From: Stenotrophomonas maltophilia
GTDB lineage: Bacteria > Pseudomonadota > Gammaproteobacteria > Xanthomonadales > Xanthomonadaceae
DNA: 64,000 bases
Assembly: GCF_002138415.1 (NCBI RefSeq)
Contig: NZ_CP015612.1
Location: 2,210,001 to 2,274,000, forward strand
Direction: 5' to 3'
The translations under genes were made by a program, and so were the position numbers. Shown here in pieces: positions 49,438 through 58,417 of the stretch. How positions within the stretch are numbered: the stretch's first letter is position 1; each line of letters begins with the position of its first letter. The notes beneath the pieces were generated by a model. It saw only the letters and a list, made by a program, of their open reading frames with translations, did not search any database and was not told the origin of the DNA.

Positions 49438-49908
49438 GTGGCGCGGTACTGCTGGGCGGCCACGCTGCTGTACATCGTGGCGGTGGTTGCAGCACAGACG
49501 CGGTGGCTGGCGCCCCCACTGCCATCTCCTATTGGGTTCCAAAGCATCAACGACGATCGATTCTCACAACTGCGCCGCCAAGCGATGCAGTTCGTGGAGT
49601 CTCGGCCACGACAGGGCTTCCAGATTGTTGAGCGGCATCGAGATGCCGAGTTCCAGATTGATTGCCGAGGCATACCAGTGCTGTGGCTGGAGAGGCGCTC
49701 GCAACATCTGCTGTTGCGTGTCTCACTGGACGCGAAGCAGCGGGCACCCGCCGTTGTGCGGTTGCGGGCGCTCCTCCAATGGCAGTTGGAGCCGTTGGGT
49801 TACCTGGAGCAGGTACTGGCTGGCGTGCCGGAACCTGTTCTGTTGGATCGCGTGCTGCAGATATTCGCGGGCGAGGTGCCTGAGGGGGTGCGATGTGGTG
49901 TGCTGTAG
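49438..49908 (+). CDS. hypothetical protein, start uncertain
   Basis: An open frame of 156 codons whose GTG directly abuts the preceding stop codon. The first ~30 residues are hydrophobic (YCWAATLLYIVAVVAAQTRWL) and could be a membrane anchor. The remainder looks like a real charged domain (RRQAMQFVESRPRQGFQIVERHRDAEFQIDCRG, LLQWQLEPLGYLEQVLAGVPEPVLLDRVLQIFAGEVPEG). No family recognised. The DNA changes character at about 49560, so the first part may be fortuitous. It ends at a SMAG palindrome. Confidence 0.45.
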   Translation: MARYCWAATLLYIVAVVAAQTRWLAPPLPSPIGFQSINDDRFSQLRRQAMQFVESRPRQGFQIVERHRDAEFQIDCRGIPVLWLERRSQHLLLRVSLDAKQRAPAVVRLRALLQWQLEPLGYLEQVLAGVPEPVLLDRVLQIFAGEVPEGVRCGVL

Positions 49909-49929
49909 TCGAGCATTGCTCGACTCTAC
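49905..49929. repeat. SMAG palindrome
   Basis: GTAGTCGAGC-ATT-GCTCGACTCTAC, GTAG-ended on both strands. It overlaps the stop region of the frame before it and the end of the convergent membrane protein gene, and may serve as their common terminator. Confidence 0.75.
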
Positions 49930-50657
49930 AGAGGCGCGGGCTGCGGCGGCTCAGGTTCGTGGATGGAGCCTTCGAGCAAGGCGACGTAGGTGTCCAGGCG
50001 GATGCGCATGCTGATCAGCATCCAGCCCAACAGGTACAGAAGCACCATGGCGAGGATTAACAACCCGCCGACCAGACTGACGTCGAAGGCGCCTGCCCAG
50101 TCGCCCCATTTCCATCCCCGGAACTGCAAATAAAACGCAATGAGCAGCGGGAATGGCCCAAGGCGTTGCAGCCCGCCGTACATCAGGCCCATGCGCTCGA
50201 TCATGTTGCTGCGCAGCTGACTGACATACTTGAGGCGGCGCTCGCGCTCAATGCGAGGGAAACGGCGAAGCTCGGTAACCACCGCTTGCCAGTGGGCGAA
50301 GTCACCGTCCATCTCCTTGGCGTGCGACAGCCGTGGCTGACTGAATTGGCGGATGCCTCTGCGGGCCGCCAGGGCGCCCCCAATAATGAAGCCCCCGATT
50401 TCGATTGCCAGGCAGGCAATAACCACTTGGAGTACTGCGCCAATAGGCAGCCATCGATCCGGAAGCTGAGCAGCAAGTATGCCGATGATCGCCGCACCCA
50501 TGCCGATGCGAAACGACCAGGTCTCCACCCTGCCCGCCTTACGGTAGATGCTATGTTCAACCAGCCCTTGCACCCGCTGGTAGAGCCAGTGGAAGGTCAG
50601 TTCCTGGTGCTTCGTCCTGTCCGGCGAATCGAATCCGCCCTCTGCCTGCATATCCAT
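49926..50657 (-). CDS. hypothetical membrane protein with four helices
   Basis: A 243-residue protein from the ATG at 50657 (MDMQAEGG). Two helices near the N-terminus (MGAAIIGILAAQLP and LQVVIACLAIEIGGFIIGGALAA), a long charged cytosolic loop (RLSHAKEMDGDFAHWQAVVTELRRFPRIERERRLKYVSQLRSNMIERM) and two further helices (FPLLIAFYLQF and VGGLLILAMVLLYLLGWMLI). The two-plus-two layout with a helical loop resembles SLATT-type effectors, but no motif proves it. The C-terminal tail is proline-rich. Confidence 0.65.
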   Translation of the reverse strand: MDMQAEGGFDSPDRTKHQELTFHWLYQRVQGLVEHSIYRKAGRVETWSFRIGMGAAIIGILAAQLPDRWLPIGAVLQVVIACLAIEIGGFIIGGALAARRGIRQFSQPRLSHAKEMDGDFAHWQAVVTELRRFPRIERERRLKYVSQLRSNMIERMGLMYGGLQRLGPFPLLIAFYLQFRGWKWGDWAGAFDVSLVGGLLILAMVLLYLLGWMLISMRIRLDTYVALLEGSIHEPEPPQPAPL

Positions 50658-50712
50658 TGCGTCCCCCCTGCCCGCCGGCGCAGATGCCGGCGCCACCATC
50701 GTAGCCGACGAC

Positions 50713-51339
50713 TCACCTCCCGGCATCGATCCAGCCCGCAAGGCGCGCACGCGCGAGATCTTCTGGCGTGTCAACATCCAGGCCCAGCTCCGGCGCTTGA
50801 AGGGCATGCACGGCATCGATGGGAAGCTGCCTCAAGCGCGCTCCAAAGCCGCGGTCACCGGTTGCACCCGCAGAGTTGAACCATGCACGCGGCACTACTG
50901 CGGGAATGCCAAGCACACTTCCGTGGCGGGTACCCGCGCACCCTGACGCCGAGACGCGGGCACCCGAAAGCAGCGCCTGCAGATGGGAGCGCTCGATTGC
51001 GGGCTGGTCGCATGCCACGACCATCACCGCAGTCACCGTGGGCAGCAGGTGTGCGCCGGCAACCTGCAGACTGCTGGCCAGGCCGCTTTCCCAGCGGTGG
51101 TTGGTTACCGGGGTGGCATCCAGTCCGGCAATGCTGGATGTCACGCCCTGTGCGTTGCCGCCCACCACCACCAACACCTGCGATGGCGCGAGCTCCAGCG
51201 CCAACCGCACTACGCGATGTACAAGGGTCTCGCCCTGCCGGGTCAGAAGCTGCTTGGGCTGGCCAAGCCGGGTGCTCCCGCCCGCCGCAAGCACGACGAC
51301 CGCATGCGCGGCCGTCACCTGCCGGGCGCGATGCGCCAT
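50713..51339 (-). CDS. mocA: MocA/MobA-like molybdopterin nucleotidyltransferase
   Basis: A 208-residue nucleotidyltransferase. The signature VVVLAAGGSTRLGQPKQLL (about residues 13-31) is the nucleotide site of the MobA/MocA family, with MVVACDQPAI (about 110) as the metal-binding loop. MocA transfers CMP to the molybdenum cofactor used by xanthine-dehydrogenase-type enzymes. It is the last gene of the operon with the paoABC-like subunits and xdhC, exactly where such a maturation factor is expected. Its start overlaps the end of the xdhC-like gene by 25 nt. Confidence 0.92.
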   Translation of the reverse strand: MAHRARQVTAAHAVVVLAAGGSTRLGQPKQLLTRQGETLVHRVVRLALELAPSQVLVVVGGNAQGVTSSIAGLDATPVTNHRWESGLASSLQVAGAHLLPTVTAVMVVACDQPAIERSHLQALLSGARVSASGCAGTRHGSVLGIPAVVPRAWFNSAGATGDRGFGARLRQLPIDAVHALQAPELGLDVDTPEDLARARLAGWIDAGR

Positions 51340-52376
51340 TGCTGCAGCTGGGCGGCGATGCTGAGCGAAATCGCCTCCGGTCCCCGCCCTCCGATGTTGA
51401 GGCCGATCGGCGATCGAAGCCTGGGAGACAGGCGGCTACGCTGATCCTGTGTCAGCAGCTTGAACAGATCCTCACGCCTTCGCCGCGGACCCAGAAGTCC
51501 AATGAAGGCAACCTCGGTACCGGCCAGGGCCACCAGCGCCTCGCGGTCCAGCTCGAAGTCGTGGTGCATCACCAGCACCGCGTCGCACGGGTCGGCATGG
51601 AGGGCCTCGGCCGGGCTCACCTGGAGCTGTGCATCCGCGCCCTGCCCCGCTGAGGACCAGCGCGCTCGTCGTTCGGCTACGCTGACCCGCCACCCCAGTC
51701 CCCGCAGCAACGGAACCAGGAAGGGCGTTTCTGGACCGCCACCCAGCACCAGAGCCCGTGGAAGCCGGGGCAACGGCAAACGCCACGCTGCTTCTCCAAA
51801 GGGCTGCGCCCCGTCCATCGGGTTCAGCTGCCATGCCTGCTCGCGATGGCCGGCGCGGAAAACGATCTGCCCCGACGTGCGAAGGTCGCGCTGGAGTGAC
51901 ACCCCCTCGCGCAGCCAAGCCTCGATCACGGTGTCGATGCCCGTCATGACCCGCAACGGCAGAAGCGCAATCCGAAGCCGGCCGCGGCAGCCGAGCGCGG
52001 ACCCACTCAACAGGTCGTCGTCACTGCGGGTGTCGATCTCGATCCAGTCGACCTGCCCTGCCGCGCTCACCTGCTCCGCGCGTCGCGCGAGCTCGGGCTC
52101 CAGGCATCCGCCACTGAGCCAGCCGACCTGGCTGCCGTTGCAGAACAGCACCATGTCGCCGGCACCGGCGTAGGTGGAGCCATCGGTTTCCAGCACCAGC
52201 GCAAGCACGGCGTGCTCCCCCGCGCGCAGGTGCGTCACCGCCGCCTCGAGCACGCCGCGCGGGCTGCCTTCGGTGAGGAAGTCCGGCGCTGCGGACAGGT
52301 GTCCGGCAGGATCCCTGGGTTCCACTCCCTCTGCCGCAGAGGGCTCCAGGACGGGTGAGGCCACGGGTCGGTCCAT
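51315..52376 (-). CDS. XdhC-family molybdenum cofactor insertion protein (PaoD-like)
   Basis: A 353-residue protein of the XdhC/CoxI family, which binds the finished molybdenum cofactor, directs its sulfuration and hands it to the enzyme. The N-terminal XdhC domain has LALVLETDGSTYAGAGDMVLF and GWLSGGCLEPEL. The C-terminal Rossmann domain has LPRALVLGGGPETPFLVPLL and ALVALAGTEVAFIGLLGPRRR. The ATG at 52376 is chosen. It lies 9 nt after the large subunit gene. E. coli PaoD has the same role and order. Confidence 0.92.
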   Translation of the reverse strand: MDRPVASPVLEPSAAEGVEPRDPAGHLSAAPDFLTEGSPRGVLEAAVTHLRAGEHAVLALVLETDGSTYAGAGDMVLFCNGSQVGWLSGGCLEPELARRAEQVSAAGQVDWIEIDTRSDDDLLSGSALGCRGRLRIALLPLRVMTGIDTVIEAWLREGVSLQRDLRTSGQIVFRAGHREQAWQLNPMDGAQPFGEAAWRLPLPRLPRALVLGGGPETPFLVPLLRGLGWRVSVAERRARWSSAGQGADAQLQVSPAEALHADPCDAVLVMHHDFELDREALVALAGTEVAFIGLLGPRRRREDLFKLLTQDQRSRLSPRLRSPIGLNIGGRGPEAISLSIAAQLQQWRIAPGR

Positions 52377-52385
52377 GCGCAAGGG

Positions 52386-54590
52386 TCAGCCCACGTCGGG
52401 CAAGCCGGGCAACAGCTTGTCCAGGGTGATGGGATAGTTGCGCACGCGCACACCGGTGGCGTTGTAGACCGCATTGGCGATCGCGGCGCCGACCCCACAG
52501 ATGCCCAGCTCACCCACGCCCTTGGCCTTCATTGGCGAGATCACCGGATCCAGCGTGTCGAGGAAGACCACCTGCTGGTGTGGAATATCGGCGTGCACGG
52601 GAACCTCGTATCCCGCCAGGTCGTGGTTGATGAACAAGCCAAGCCGCTTGTCGACCACCAGTTCCTCCATCAGGGTCGCGCCCGCACCCATCACCATCCC
52701 GCCGATGACCTGGCTGCGTGCGGACAGCGGATTGAGGATTCTGCCGCCATCACATACGGCAAGCATCCTGCGGATGCGCGTCTCTCCGGTGTAGGCATGC
52801 ACGGCAACCTCGCAGAAATGCGCTGCGTAGGTGCCGACGTCGTAGCCCTGCTTGAACTTGCCGAAGGCAATGCCGTCCTCTGCTGAAAGCGTCCCCGCTT
52901 CGGCCAGGTCGATGGTCCGCCCACCCGCCTCGATACGGCCATTGGCGAAGTTTGCGGTGTCGCCGTCGAAGCCCAGTTTCTCGCCCACCTTGCGGCGCAG
53001 GCTGACGCACGCCGCGTACACGCCTGCGGTGGAGCTTGCCGCGCCCCACTGGCCACCGGAACCGGCGGAGGCGGGGTGACGCGAGTCGCCGAGGGTCACC
53101 TGAACCCGGTCCAGCGGCACGCCCATGGTCTCGGCTGCCGTCTGCGCGATGATCGTGTAGGAGCCGGTGCCGATGTCGGTCATGTCGGTTTCCACGATCA
53201 CCCCACCCTGGCCGTCAAGCCGGACCCGCGCCGCCGACTTCATCGTCGGCGCGCCGCGATAGCCCGCAGACACGCCCATGCCGACCAGCCAGTGCCCTTC
53301 CCTTACCTGCGCCGGCTTGGCGTTGCGCTTGTTCCAGTTGAAGCGTTCCGCGCCCTCGCGCAGGCAGCGCACCAGGTTGCGGTCGGAGAACTTCTTGCTC
53401 GGATCGCCGGGTACGACCTCGGGTTCGTTGAGGATGCGGAACGCGATCGGGTCGAGGCCCAGCTTCTCGGCCATTTCGTCCATCGCCACTTCCAGCGCCA
53501 TGTGGCCCGGTGCTTCGCCCGGCGCGCGCATCGCATTGCCTTCGGGCATGTCGAGCGTGGCGATGTAGTTGGCGACCAGGCGGTTGGCGCCTGCATAGAG
53601 CTTGGGCGTCTGCAGGGTGCCGTTCTCGCCGTCCTCGCCGTTGATGTTGCCCGACCAGTTCTCATGGGCGATGGCGGAGATCCTGCCGTCCTTCGCGCAA
53701 CCGATCCGGACGCGTTGGATGGTCGCGTGCCGGTGCGTGGTGTTGTTGGGCATCAACGGGCGTTGCAGCGCGATCTTCACCGGCCGCCCGACCTGCTTGG
53801 CCGCCAGCGCGGCCAGCACTGCATCGGCGCGGATGAACAGCTTGCCGCCGAAGCCGCCGCCGATATAGGGCGAGTCCACACGCACCTTGTCGGGATCGAT
53901 GCCGAGGATCGCCGCCATGCCCTGCCTGGCCCAGTCGATCATCTGGTTCGAGGTCCACAGGGTGAGCGTGTCGCCTTCCCAGGCGGCGATGGTGGCGTGC
54001 GGCTCCATCATCGAATGACTTTCGTCGGCTGTGTGGTAGGTCTCGTCGAGCTTGACCGTCGCGCTAGCGTAGGCGCTGTCGAAATCGCCGAGCGTCTGCC
54101 GGTCGGGCTTGCCACCGCGCCCCTTGGCCAGCGGCGCGGACGGCGCCAGCGCTGGGAAATCGAAGCGCCCCTTGCCGCGCTCGTAACGGGTGCGGATCAA
54201 CGCTGCGGCGGCGCGGGCCTGCTCGAAGGTCTCTGCCACCACGCAGGCAATGGCCTGGTGGTAATGGGCGACCTCGGGCCCGCCGAACAATGGCGCATTG
54301 TTCCAGTTGGATGTGCCGACCGGTTTGGTCTCCGGTGCGGTGATCACCGCCAGTACGCCGGGGGCGGCACGTGCACGGGAGGCATCCATCGAAATGATGC
54401 GCCCCTTGCCGATGCCCGCGCCGACGATGTAGCCGTAGACCTGGTTTGGCGCCACGTCATGGCGCTCGTAGGCATAGGGGGCGGTGCCGGTGGTCTTGCG
54501 TGGGCCGTCGATGCGCGGCGTCGACTTGCCGACCACCTTGGCCTTGTCGAACAGGTTGTCGCCGGCGGGGGCGTTGAATTCGAGGGGCAT
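52386..54590 (-). CDS. paoC: aldehyde oxidase / xanthine dehydrogenase-type molybdenum subunit (PaoC-like)
   Basis: A 734-residue molybdopterin-binding subunit. Cofactor-binding stretches are clear: DSPYIGGGFGGKLFIRADAVLAALAA, MRAPGEAPGHMALE, TDIGTGSYTIIAQTAAE, SAGSGGQWGAAS, and near the end KAKGVGELGICGVGAAIANAVYNATG with the catalytic glutamate (GVGELG). It would oxidise aldehydes by hydroxylation, with electrons passing to the 2Fe-2S and FAD subunits. The start overlaps the FAD-subunit stop (TGATG). The enzyme is periplasmic, carried out with the Tat-signal subunit. Confidence 0.94.
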   Translation of the reverse strand: MPLEFNAPAGDNLFDKAKVVGKSTPRIDGPRKTTGTAPYAYERHDVAPNQVYGYIVGAGIGKGRIISMDASRARAAPGVLAVITAPETKPVGTSNWNNAPLFGGPEVAHYHQAIACVVAETFEQARAAAALIRTRYERGKGRFDFPALAPSAPLAKGRGGKPDRQTLGDFDSAYASATVKLDETYHTADESHSMMEPHATIAAWEGDTLTLWTSNQMIDWARQGMAAILGIDPDKVRVDSPYIGGGFGGKLFIRADAVLAALAAKQVGRPVKIALQRPLMPNNTTHRHATIQRVRIGCAKDGRISAIAHENWSGNINGEDGENGTLQTPKLYAGANRLVANYIATLDMPEGNAMRAPGEAPGHMALEVAMDEMAEKLGLDPIAFRILNEPEVVPGDPSKKFSDRNLVRCLREGAERFNWNKRNAKPAQVREGHWLVGMGVSAGYRGAPTMKSAARVRLDGQGGVIVETDMTDIGTGSYTIIAQTAAETMGVPLDRVQVTLGDSRHPASAGSGGQWGAASSTAGVYAACVSLRRKVGEKLGFDGDTANFANGRIEAGGRTIDLAEAGTLSAEDGIAFGKFKQGYDVGTYAAHFCEVAVHAYTGETRIRRMLAVCDGGRILNPLSARSQVIGGMVMGAGATLMEELVVDKRLGLFINHDLAGYEVPVHADIPHQQVVFLDTLDPVISPMKAKGVGELGICGVGAAIANAVYNATGVRVRNYPITLDKLLPGLPDVG

Positions 54591-55540
54591 CAGCGCTCTC
54601 CTTCGGCCAGAACGGCTGCGAGGGTGCGCTCGGCGAGCGCGATCTTGAACGCGTTCTCCTGCGTTGGACGGGCACCAGCGAACACCTGCCGGGTCGCGGC
54701 CTTGACGCTGTCGCGCAGCAGGGGTTCGGCTGCTTCGATGCGCCACGGCTTCGGCGCGACCCCGCCGAAGGCGAACCGCGCCGAGCCGTCACGCTGCACG
54801 ACCGCGGCGACCGACACCAGTGCGAACGCATAGGACGCGCGGTCACGTACCTTGTGGTACACGTGCCGGCCGCCCAGCGGTTCCGGCAGCGTGACGTGGG
54901 TGATCAGCTCACCGCGCTGCAGCACGTTGTCCTGCTGTGGCGTGTCGCCCGGGGAACGATGGAAATCGGCAATCGGGATGCTGCGCGTGCTGCCATCGCC
55001 CTTGATGGTCTGGATCGAGGCGTCCAGCACGCGCAGCGCCACCGCCATATCACCCGGATAGGTCGCGATGCAGCTGTCCGAGGTGCCGATCACGCCCATC
55101 TGCCGGGAGAACCCTTCGAGCGCGCCGCAGCCTGATCCGGGCAGGCGCTTGTTGCAGGGCAGATGGGGATCGTAAAAGTACGGGCAGCGCGTGCGCTGCA
55201 GCAGGTTGCCGCCGGTGGTGGCCTTGTTGCGCAGCTGCCCGGACGCGCCAGCCACGATCGCGCGGGTCAGCACACCGTAGTCGCGGCGCACGCGCTCATG
55301 CGAGGCCAGTGCGGTATTGGTGACCAGCGTGCCGATGCGCAGGCCGCCATCGTCTGTAGGTTCGATCCTGTCCAGGCCGATGTCCTGCACGTCGACAAGG
55401 TGCGCGGGCGTCTCGACCTCCAGCTTCATCAGGTCGAGCAGGTTGGTTCCTCCCGCCAGGAACTTCGCGCCCTCGGTGCCGGCGACGGCCTTGGCGGCCT
55501 CGGCAGGAGACTTCGCGCGTTCGTAACTGAAGACCTTCAT
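54590..55540 (-). CDS. paoB: FAD-binding subunit with extra [4Fe-4S] site (PaoB-like)
   Basis: A 316-residue medium subunit. The FAD-pyrophosphate site is [20 protein letters not shown] and [14 protein letters not shown] cysteine-rich insertion, [26 protein letters not shown] with a further [11 protein letters not shown], matches the additional [4Fe-4S] cluster of E. coli PaoB and sets it apart from plain xanthine dehydrogenase FAD subunits. It is coupled to both neighbours by overlapping start and stop codons. Confidence 0.93.
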   Translation of the reverse strand: MKVFSYERAKSPAEAAKAVAGTEGAKFLAGGTNLLDLMKLEVETPAHLVDVQDIGLDRIEPTDDGGLRIGTLVTNTALASHERVRRDYGVLTRAIVAGASGQLRNKATTGGNLLQRTRCPYFYDPHLPCNKRLPGSGCGALEGFSRQMGVIGTSDSCIATYPGDMAVALRVLDASIQTIKGDGSTRSIPIADFHRSPGDTPQQDNVLQRGELITHVTLPEPLGGRHVYHKVRDRASYAFALVSVAAVVQRDGSARFAFGGVAPKPWRIEAAEPLLRDSVKAATRQVFAGARPTQENAFKIALAERTLAAVLAEGER

Positions 55541-56205
55541 GAGCGCCCCCTTCCAGAGGTCGCGCCAGCGACCTCTTGCATCGCCTCGGCAATGTTGGAA
55601 TACGCGCCGCAGCGGCAGAGGTTGCCGCTCATACGTTCACGCATCTCCATGTTGGTGGCCTGGGGCCGTGCGCTGACATCGGCCTGCGCATGGCTGGGGA
55701 CACCCCGCTTGATCTCGTCCAGTACCGCCACCGCCGAACAGATCTGCCCCGGCGTGCAATACCCGCACTGGTAACCGTCATGCTTGATGAAGGCGGCCTG
55801 CATCGGATGCAGGTTGTCGGGGGTTCCGAGGCCTTCGATGGTGGTGATGGCGTCGCCCTGGTGCTGCACCGCCAGGCTGAGGCACGCATTGATGCGTTCA
55901 CTGTTGACCAGTACGGTACAGGCGCCGCACTGACCGTGGTCGCAGCCCTTCTTGGTACCGGTCAGTTTCAGATGTTCGCGCAGGGCGTCTAGCAGCGTCG
56001 TGCGGGTGTCCAGCTCTAGCTCACGATGCGTGCCGTTGACCGTCAACCCCACCGTACTGATGACCGGCGACCTGGGCGGCGGGGATGCCGCCAGTTCGGC
56101 GGCGAGCGATGAAGCCCCCGGTGCGGCGGACATCGCCACGGTCGTGGCGCCGCCGGCGATCACCTGGCGACGCGTCAACTTCATTCCTTCGTTCCAACTT
56201 GGCAC
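55537..56205 (-). CDS. paoA: 2Fe-2S subunit with Tat signal (PaoA-like)
   Basis: A 222-residue small subunit. The GTG at 56205 is chosen because AGGAGG lies 5 nt upstream; the ATG at 56184 has no proper ribosome site. The twin-arginine signal [18 protein letters not shown] sends the folded complex to the periplasm. The plant-type ferredoxin cluster is [11 protein letters not shown] with INACLSL, and the second cluster is [14 protein letters not shown] with [12 protein letters not shown]: all eight cysteines are present. First gene of the five-gene molybdoenzyme operon. Confidence 0.94.
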   Translation of the reverse strand: MPSWNEGMKLTRRQVIAGGATTVAMSAAPGASSLAAELAASPPPRSPVISTVGLTVNGTHRELELDTRTTLLDALREHLKLTGTKKGCDHGQCGACTVLVNSERINACLSLAVQHQGDAITTIEGLGTPDNLHPMQAAFIKHDGYQCGYCTPGQICSAVAVLDEIKRGVPSHAQADVSARPQATNMEMRERMSGNLCRCGAYSNIAEAMQEVAGATSGRGRS

Positions 56206-56525
56206 AGTGACCTCCTGGCGTTCGGGGAAACCCCGTGGCTGGATGGACGCGCTCAGACTACCCAAGGGGCACTATGCCCGGCTGGGTAGTACAGATCCGT
56301 GAAGCCTGTCCAGCGTGTGCCGGCATCGTCGGCCGAGCCTGCTGGCCGGTCATCTTCAACGCCGCCTCTGGCGAACGCGGGCCTCGCGGACAGCGTATTG
56401 ATGCGCAAGGCGTGCCTCGCTGGTCTGCGGAACTGCGCCATGCGGCGCTCGGATACGGTGCTGCGTCGGTGGTCAGCAATCGCTGTGGTCCGGGCGAGCT
56501 GCCACGGCCGTGCGTGATGCTGGAC
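56206..56525. promoter_or_regulatory. upstream region of the molybdoenzyme operon
   Basis: A 320-nt gap. CTACCCA and TGGGTAG (about 56257-56289) are inverted arms around an 18-nt centre that includes GGGGCACTATGCCCG, about 50 nt before the paoA start, and could be an operator. A plus-strand open frame crossing the gap lacks coding character. No promoter was recognised with confidence. Confidence 0.35.
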
Positions 56526-56858
56526 TCATTGCCGTGTGGATCGGCTGCGGGAAGACGCCAGAAGGATGAGCAGCACATAGCAGGCCAACGCCCCCAGGGT
56601 CAGGCCCATGGCCTCGAGTTCCCAGTTCCTGCGGTACGGAGAAGGCCCGATGAAGGCCCAGATCAACAGGAGCGCCCCAATCACGAGCATGGTCTTGTTG
56701 GCTGCTGAGATGAGCTTGGCTTCAGAGGAATACCCAAGATTGGGGTCGAACGGGCCGAGCATCCAGCCGAGGCTCTTGAAGTAGTCACGCGCAAGAAAGA
56801 ACAGGAAGACAAACACCCCCATGAGCACGCTCGCCAGCAGCTGATAGTGCGGTTCCAT
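56526..56858 (-). CDS. hypothetical small membrane protein
   Basis: A 110-residue protein with three hydrophobic helices: LLASVLMGVFVFLFFLARDY, MLVIGALLLIWAFIG and MGLTLGALACYVLLILLASS. The loop between the first two (LGPFDPNLGYSSEAKLISAANK) is polar, and the C-terminus is Arg/Ser-rich. No recognised family. Its G+C is a little low. Single gene; start at 56858 with no strong ribosome site. Confidence 0.65.
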   Translation of the reverse strand: MEPHYQLLASVLMGVFVFLFFLARDYFKSLGWMLGPFDPNLGYSSEAKLISAANKTMLVIGALLLIWAFIGPSPYRRNWELEAMGLTLGALACYVLLILLASSRSRSTRQ

Positions 56859-56963
56859 GGCAGCCTCTTGAGGGGATCTGGCGTTTCCACGCGTGGACGC
56901 CCCGCAGCTTAGCCGGATTTACATGAGGAGTGCATCCGTTGGCCGGAAGCGGACGTCAGGGCA

Positions 56964-56990
56964 ATAGTCGAACATGGCTCGACTTTACAG
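56964..56990. repeat. degenerate SMAG palindrome
   Basis: TAGTCGAACATGGCTCGACTTTAC is a worn form of the GTAGTCGAGC type with one arm mismatch. It lies just beyond the stop of the Ohr gene. Confidence 0.5.
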
Positions 56991-57500
56991 AGGCGCAGCC
57001 TGCGGGCCGACCCGCACATGCACCACATGGCTGATGCCACGATGGAACATCTTGGCGTACGGGCAGACGCGTTCGGTGTTGCGCACCAGTTCGCCGGCCA
57101 GGTTCGCATCCATGCCGGGAAGATGGACCACGATCTCGGCCGACAGCAGGTACAGCCCATCTGTCGGATCACGGGCGAAGGTGACCGCCACTTCGACGCT
57201 GGGGTTGTGCAGCAGCAGGCCGGCACGCGCGGCCACCAGTACCATGGCGCCGTGGAAGCAACCGGCGTAGCTTGCGGCCAATAGCTGCTCGGGATTGGAG
57301 CCGCCGCCAAGCCCACCAAGTTCCGGCGGCAGGCGCAGGTCCACCGCCAGTGCACCGTCGTCCGATCGAACCACGCCGGACGCGCGCCCGTGCTGGGCCT
57401 GGCCGCCGCTCACCCGCACGCGGCCGGTGTACAGCGGCTGCACGTCGTCGCCCTGGTAGCGGTCCAGCATGGCGGGCGAAGGTGGCTTCAGCTCGGTCAT
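56985..57500 (-). CDS. organic hydroperoxide resistance protein (Ohr/OsmC family)
   Basis: A 171-residue thiol peroxidase that reduces organic hydroperoxides with a lipoamide-derived reductant. Both redox cysteines are in place: GGGSNPEQLLAASYAGCFHGA (peroxidatic) and NTERVCPYAKMFHRG (resolving). An N-terminal stretch of about 20 residues (MTELKPPSPAMLDRYQGDDV) is extra to short Ohr proteins. It is next to the NAD(P)-binding reductase at 57522, 21 nt upstream on the same strand, and may be cotranscribed with it. Confidence 0.92.
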   Translation of the reverse strand: MTELKPPSPAMLDRYQGDDVQPLYTGRVRVSGGQAQHGRASGVVRSDDGALAVDLRLPPELGGLGGGSNPEQLLAASYAGCFHGAMVLVAARAGLLLHNPSVEVAVTFARDPTDGLYLLSAEIVVHLPGMDANLAGELVRNTERVCPYAKMFHRGISHVVHVRVGPQAAPL

Positions 57501-57521
57501 TGGCAGGCGATCGATGGCCGC

Positions 57522-58289
57522 TCAGGCGGGCTGCCGCTGCAACAGGCCGGACTGCTGCAGCCAGGCGTCGAAGCCGACCTGCCCCAGCCACGCCTGCCCC
57601 ACCGGCACCAGCGTATCGATCTGCAGCGGCGCGCCGAAATACAGTGCCTCGGCGTCTGCCACGACCTGCCGCGGGTCGCCGGTCCGCTGCAGATACTGCC
57701 TGGCCAGATCTGCCATCGCGGCGCGCTGGGGGCCCGCAATTTCCACGACGCCATTGTGGGGGGGCTGCTGCGCGATGCGTGCCACCGCTTCGGCAACATC
57801 CTCGGCGGCAATCGGCTGTACGTCGGCGGCCGGCAGCCGCAGGGTCGCCCCCTCGCCGGCGGACTGGATGATGCCTGGCAGGAACTCGAAGAACTGCGTG
57901 GAATGGATGATGGTGTACGGCAGGCCTGAATCGCGGATCAGGCGCTCCTGCGCGATCTTGCCGCGGAAGTAGCCGCTGGCCGCAAGCTTGTCGGTGCCTA
58001 CGACGGAAAGCGCAACGTGGTGGCGTACGCCGGCACGGGCGGCGGCGGTGAGGATGTTGTGGCCAGCGGTCACGAAGAACGAAAGCACTGCCGCATCTTC
58101 GAACGAGGGCGAGTTGGCCAGGTCCACCACCACGTCGACGCCGTCCATGGCGGCGTCCAGGCCTTCACCGGTCAGGACATCCACGCCGGTGGAGGGCGCG
58201 GCCACCACGTTGTCATGCCCGGCGGTGCGCAGGCGCTCCACCACCTTGCTGCCGATGCGGCCGGTACCACCGATGACGAGGAATTTCAT
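57522..58289 (-). CDS. NAD(P)-binding NmrA-type reductase/epimerase
   Basis: A 255-residue atypical SDR starting MKFLVIGGTGRIGSKVVERL, with the GGTGxxG motif at residues 7-13. VVVDLANSPSFED, LSVVGTDKL and ERLIRDSGLPYTIIHSTQFFEFL follow, as in NmrA/quinone-reductase-like proteins. Genes of this type (oxidoreductase/epimerase, with peroxide or carboxymuconolactone enzymes) are the usual companions and targets of ECF41 sigma factors, one of which lies 1.5 kb away. Substrate unknown. Confidence 0.88.
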   Translation of the reverse strand: MKFLVIGGTGRIGSKVVERLRTAGHDNVVAAPSTGVDVLTGEGLDAAMDGVDVVVDLANSPSFEDAAVLSFFVTAGHNILTAAARAGVRHHVALSVVGTDKLAASGYFRGKIAQERLIRDSGLPYTIIHSTQFFEFLPGIIQSAGEGATLRLPAADVQPIAAEDVAEAVARIAQQPPHNGVVEIAGPQRAAMADLARQYLQRTGDPRQVVADAEALYFGAPLQIDTLVPVGQAWLGQVGFDAWLQQSGLLQRQPA

Positions 58290-58417
58290 GACGTGTCTCC
58301 TGGAATGTAGAAGGGGCGACCGGCTGTGGCCGGGCGTGCTGGAATCGTAGGCAGCGTGGGCGCGGGGCAGTAGGTCCGCGCTGGGGCGCGCACTGTTGCC
58401 CGGCACGCACCAATGCT

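Noticed and set aside
45601-50700. An integrated filamentous phage or IMEX at dif
   Set aside because: No second dif-type core, no phage gene II, coat or zot-like gene, and no integrase were seen. Only two foreign-looking genes lie there.
56235-56708. 157-codon plus-strand frame across the pao upstream region
   Set aside because: Shadow composition, overlaps the real membrane-protein gene on the other strand, no start signal.
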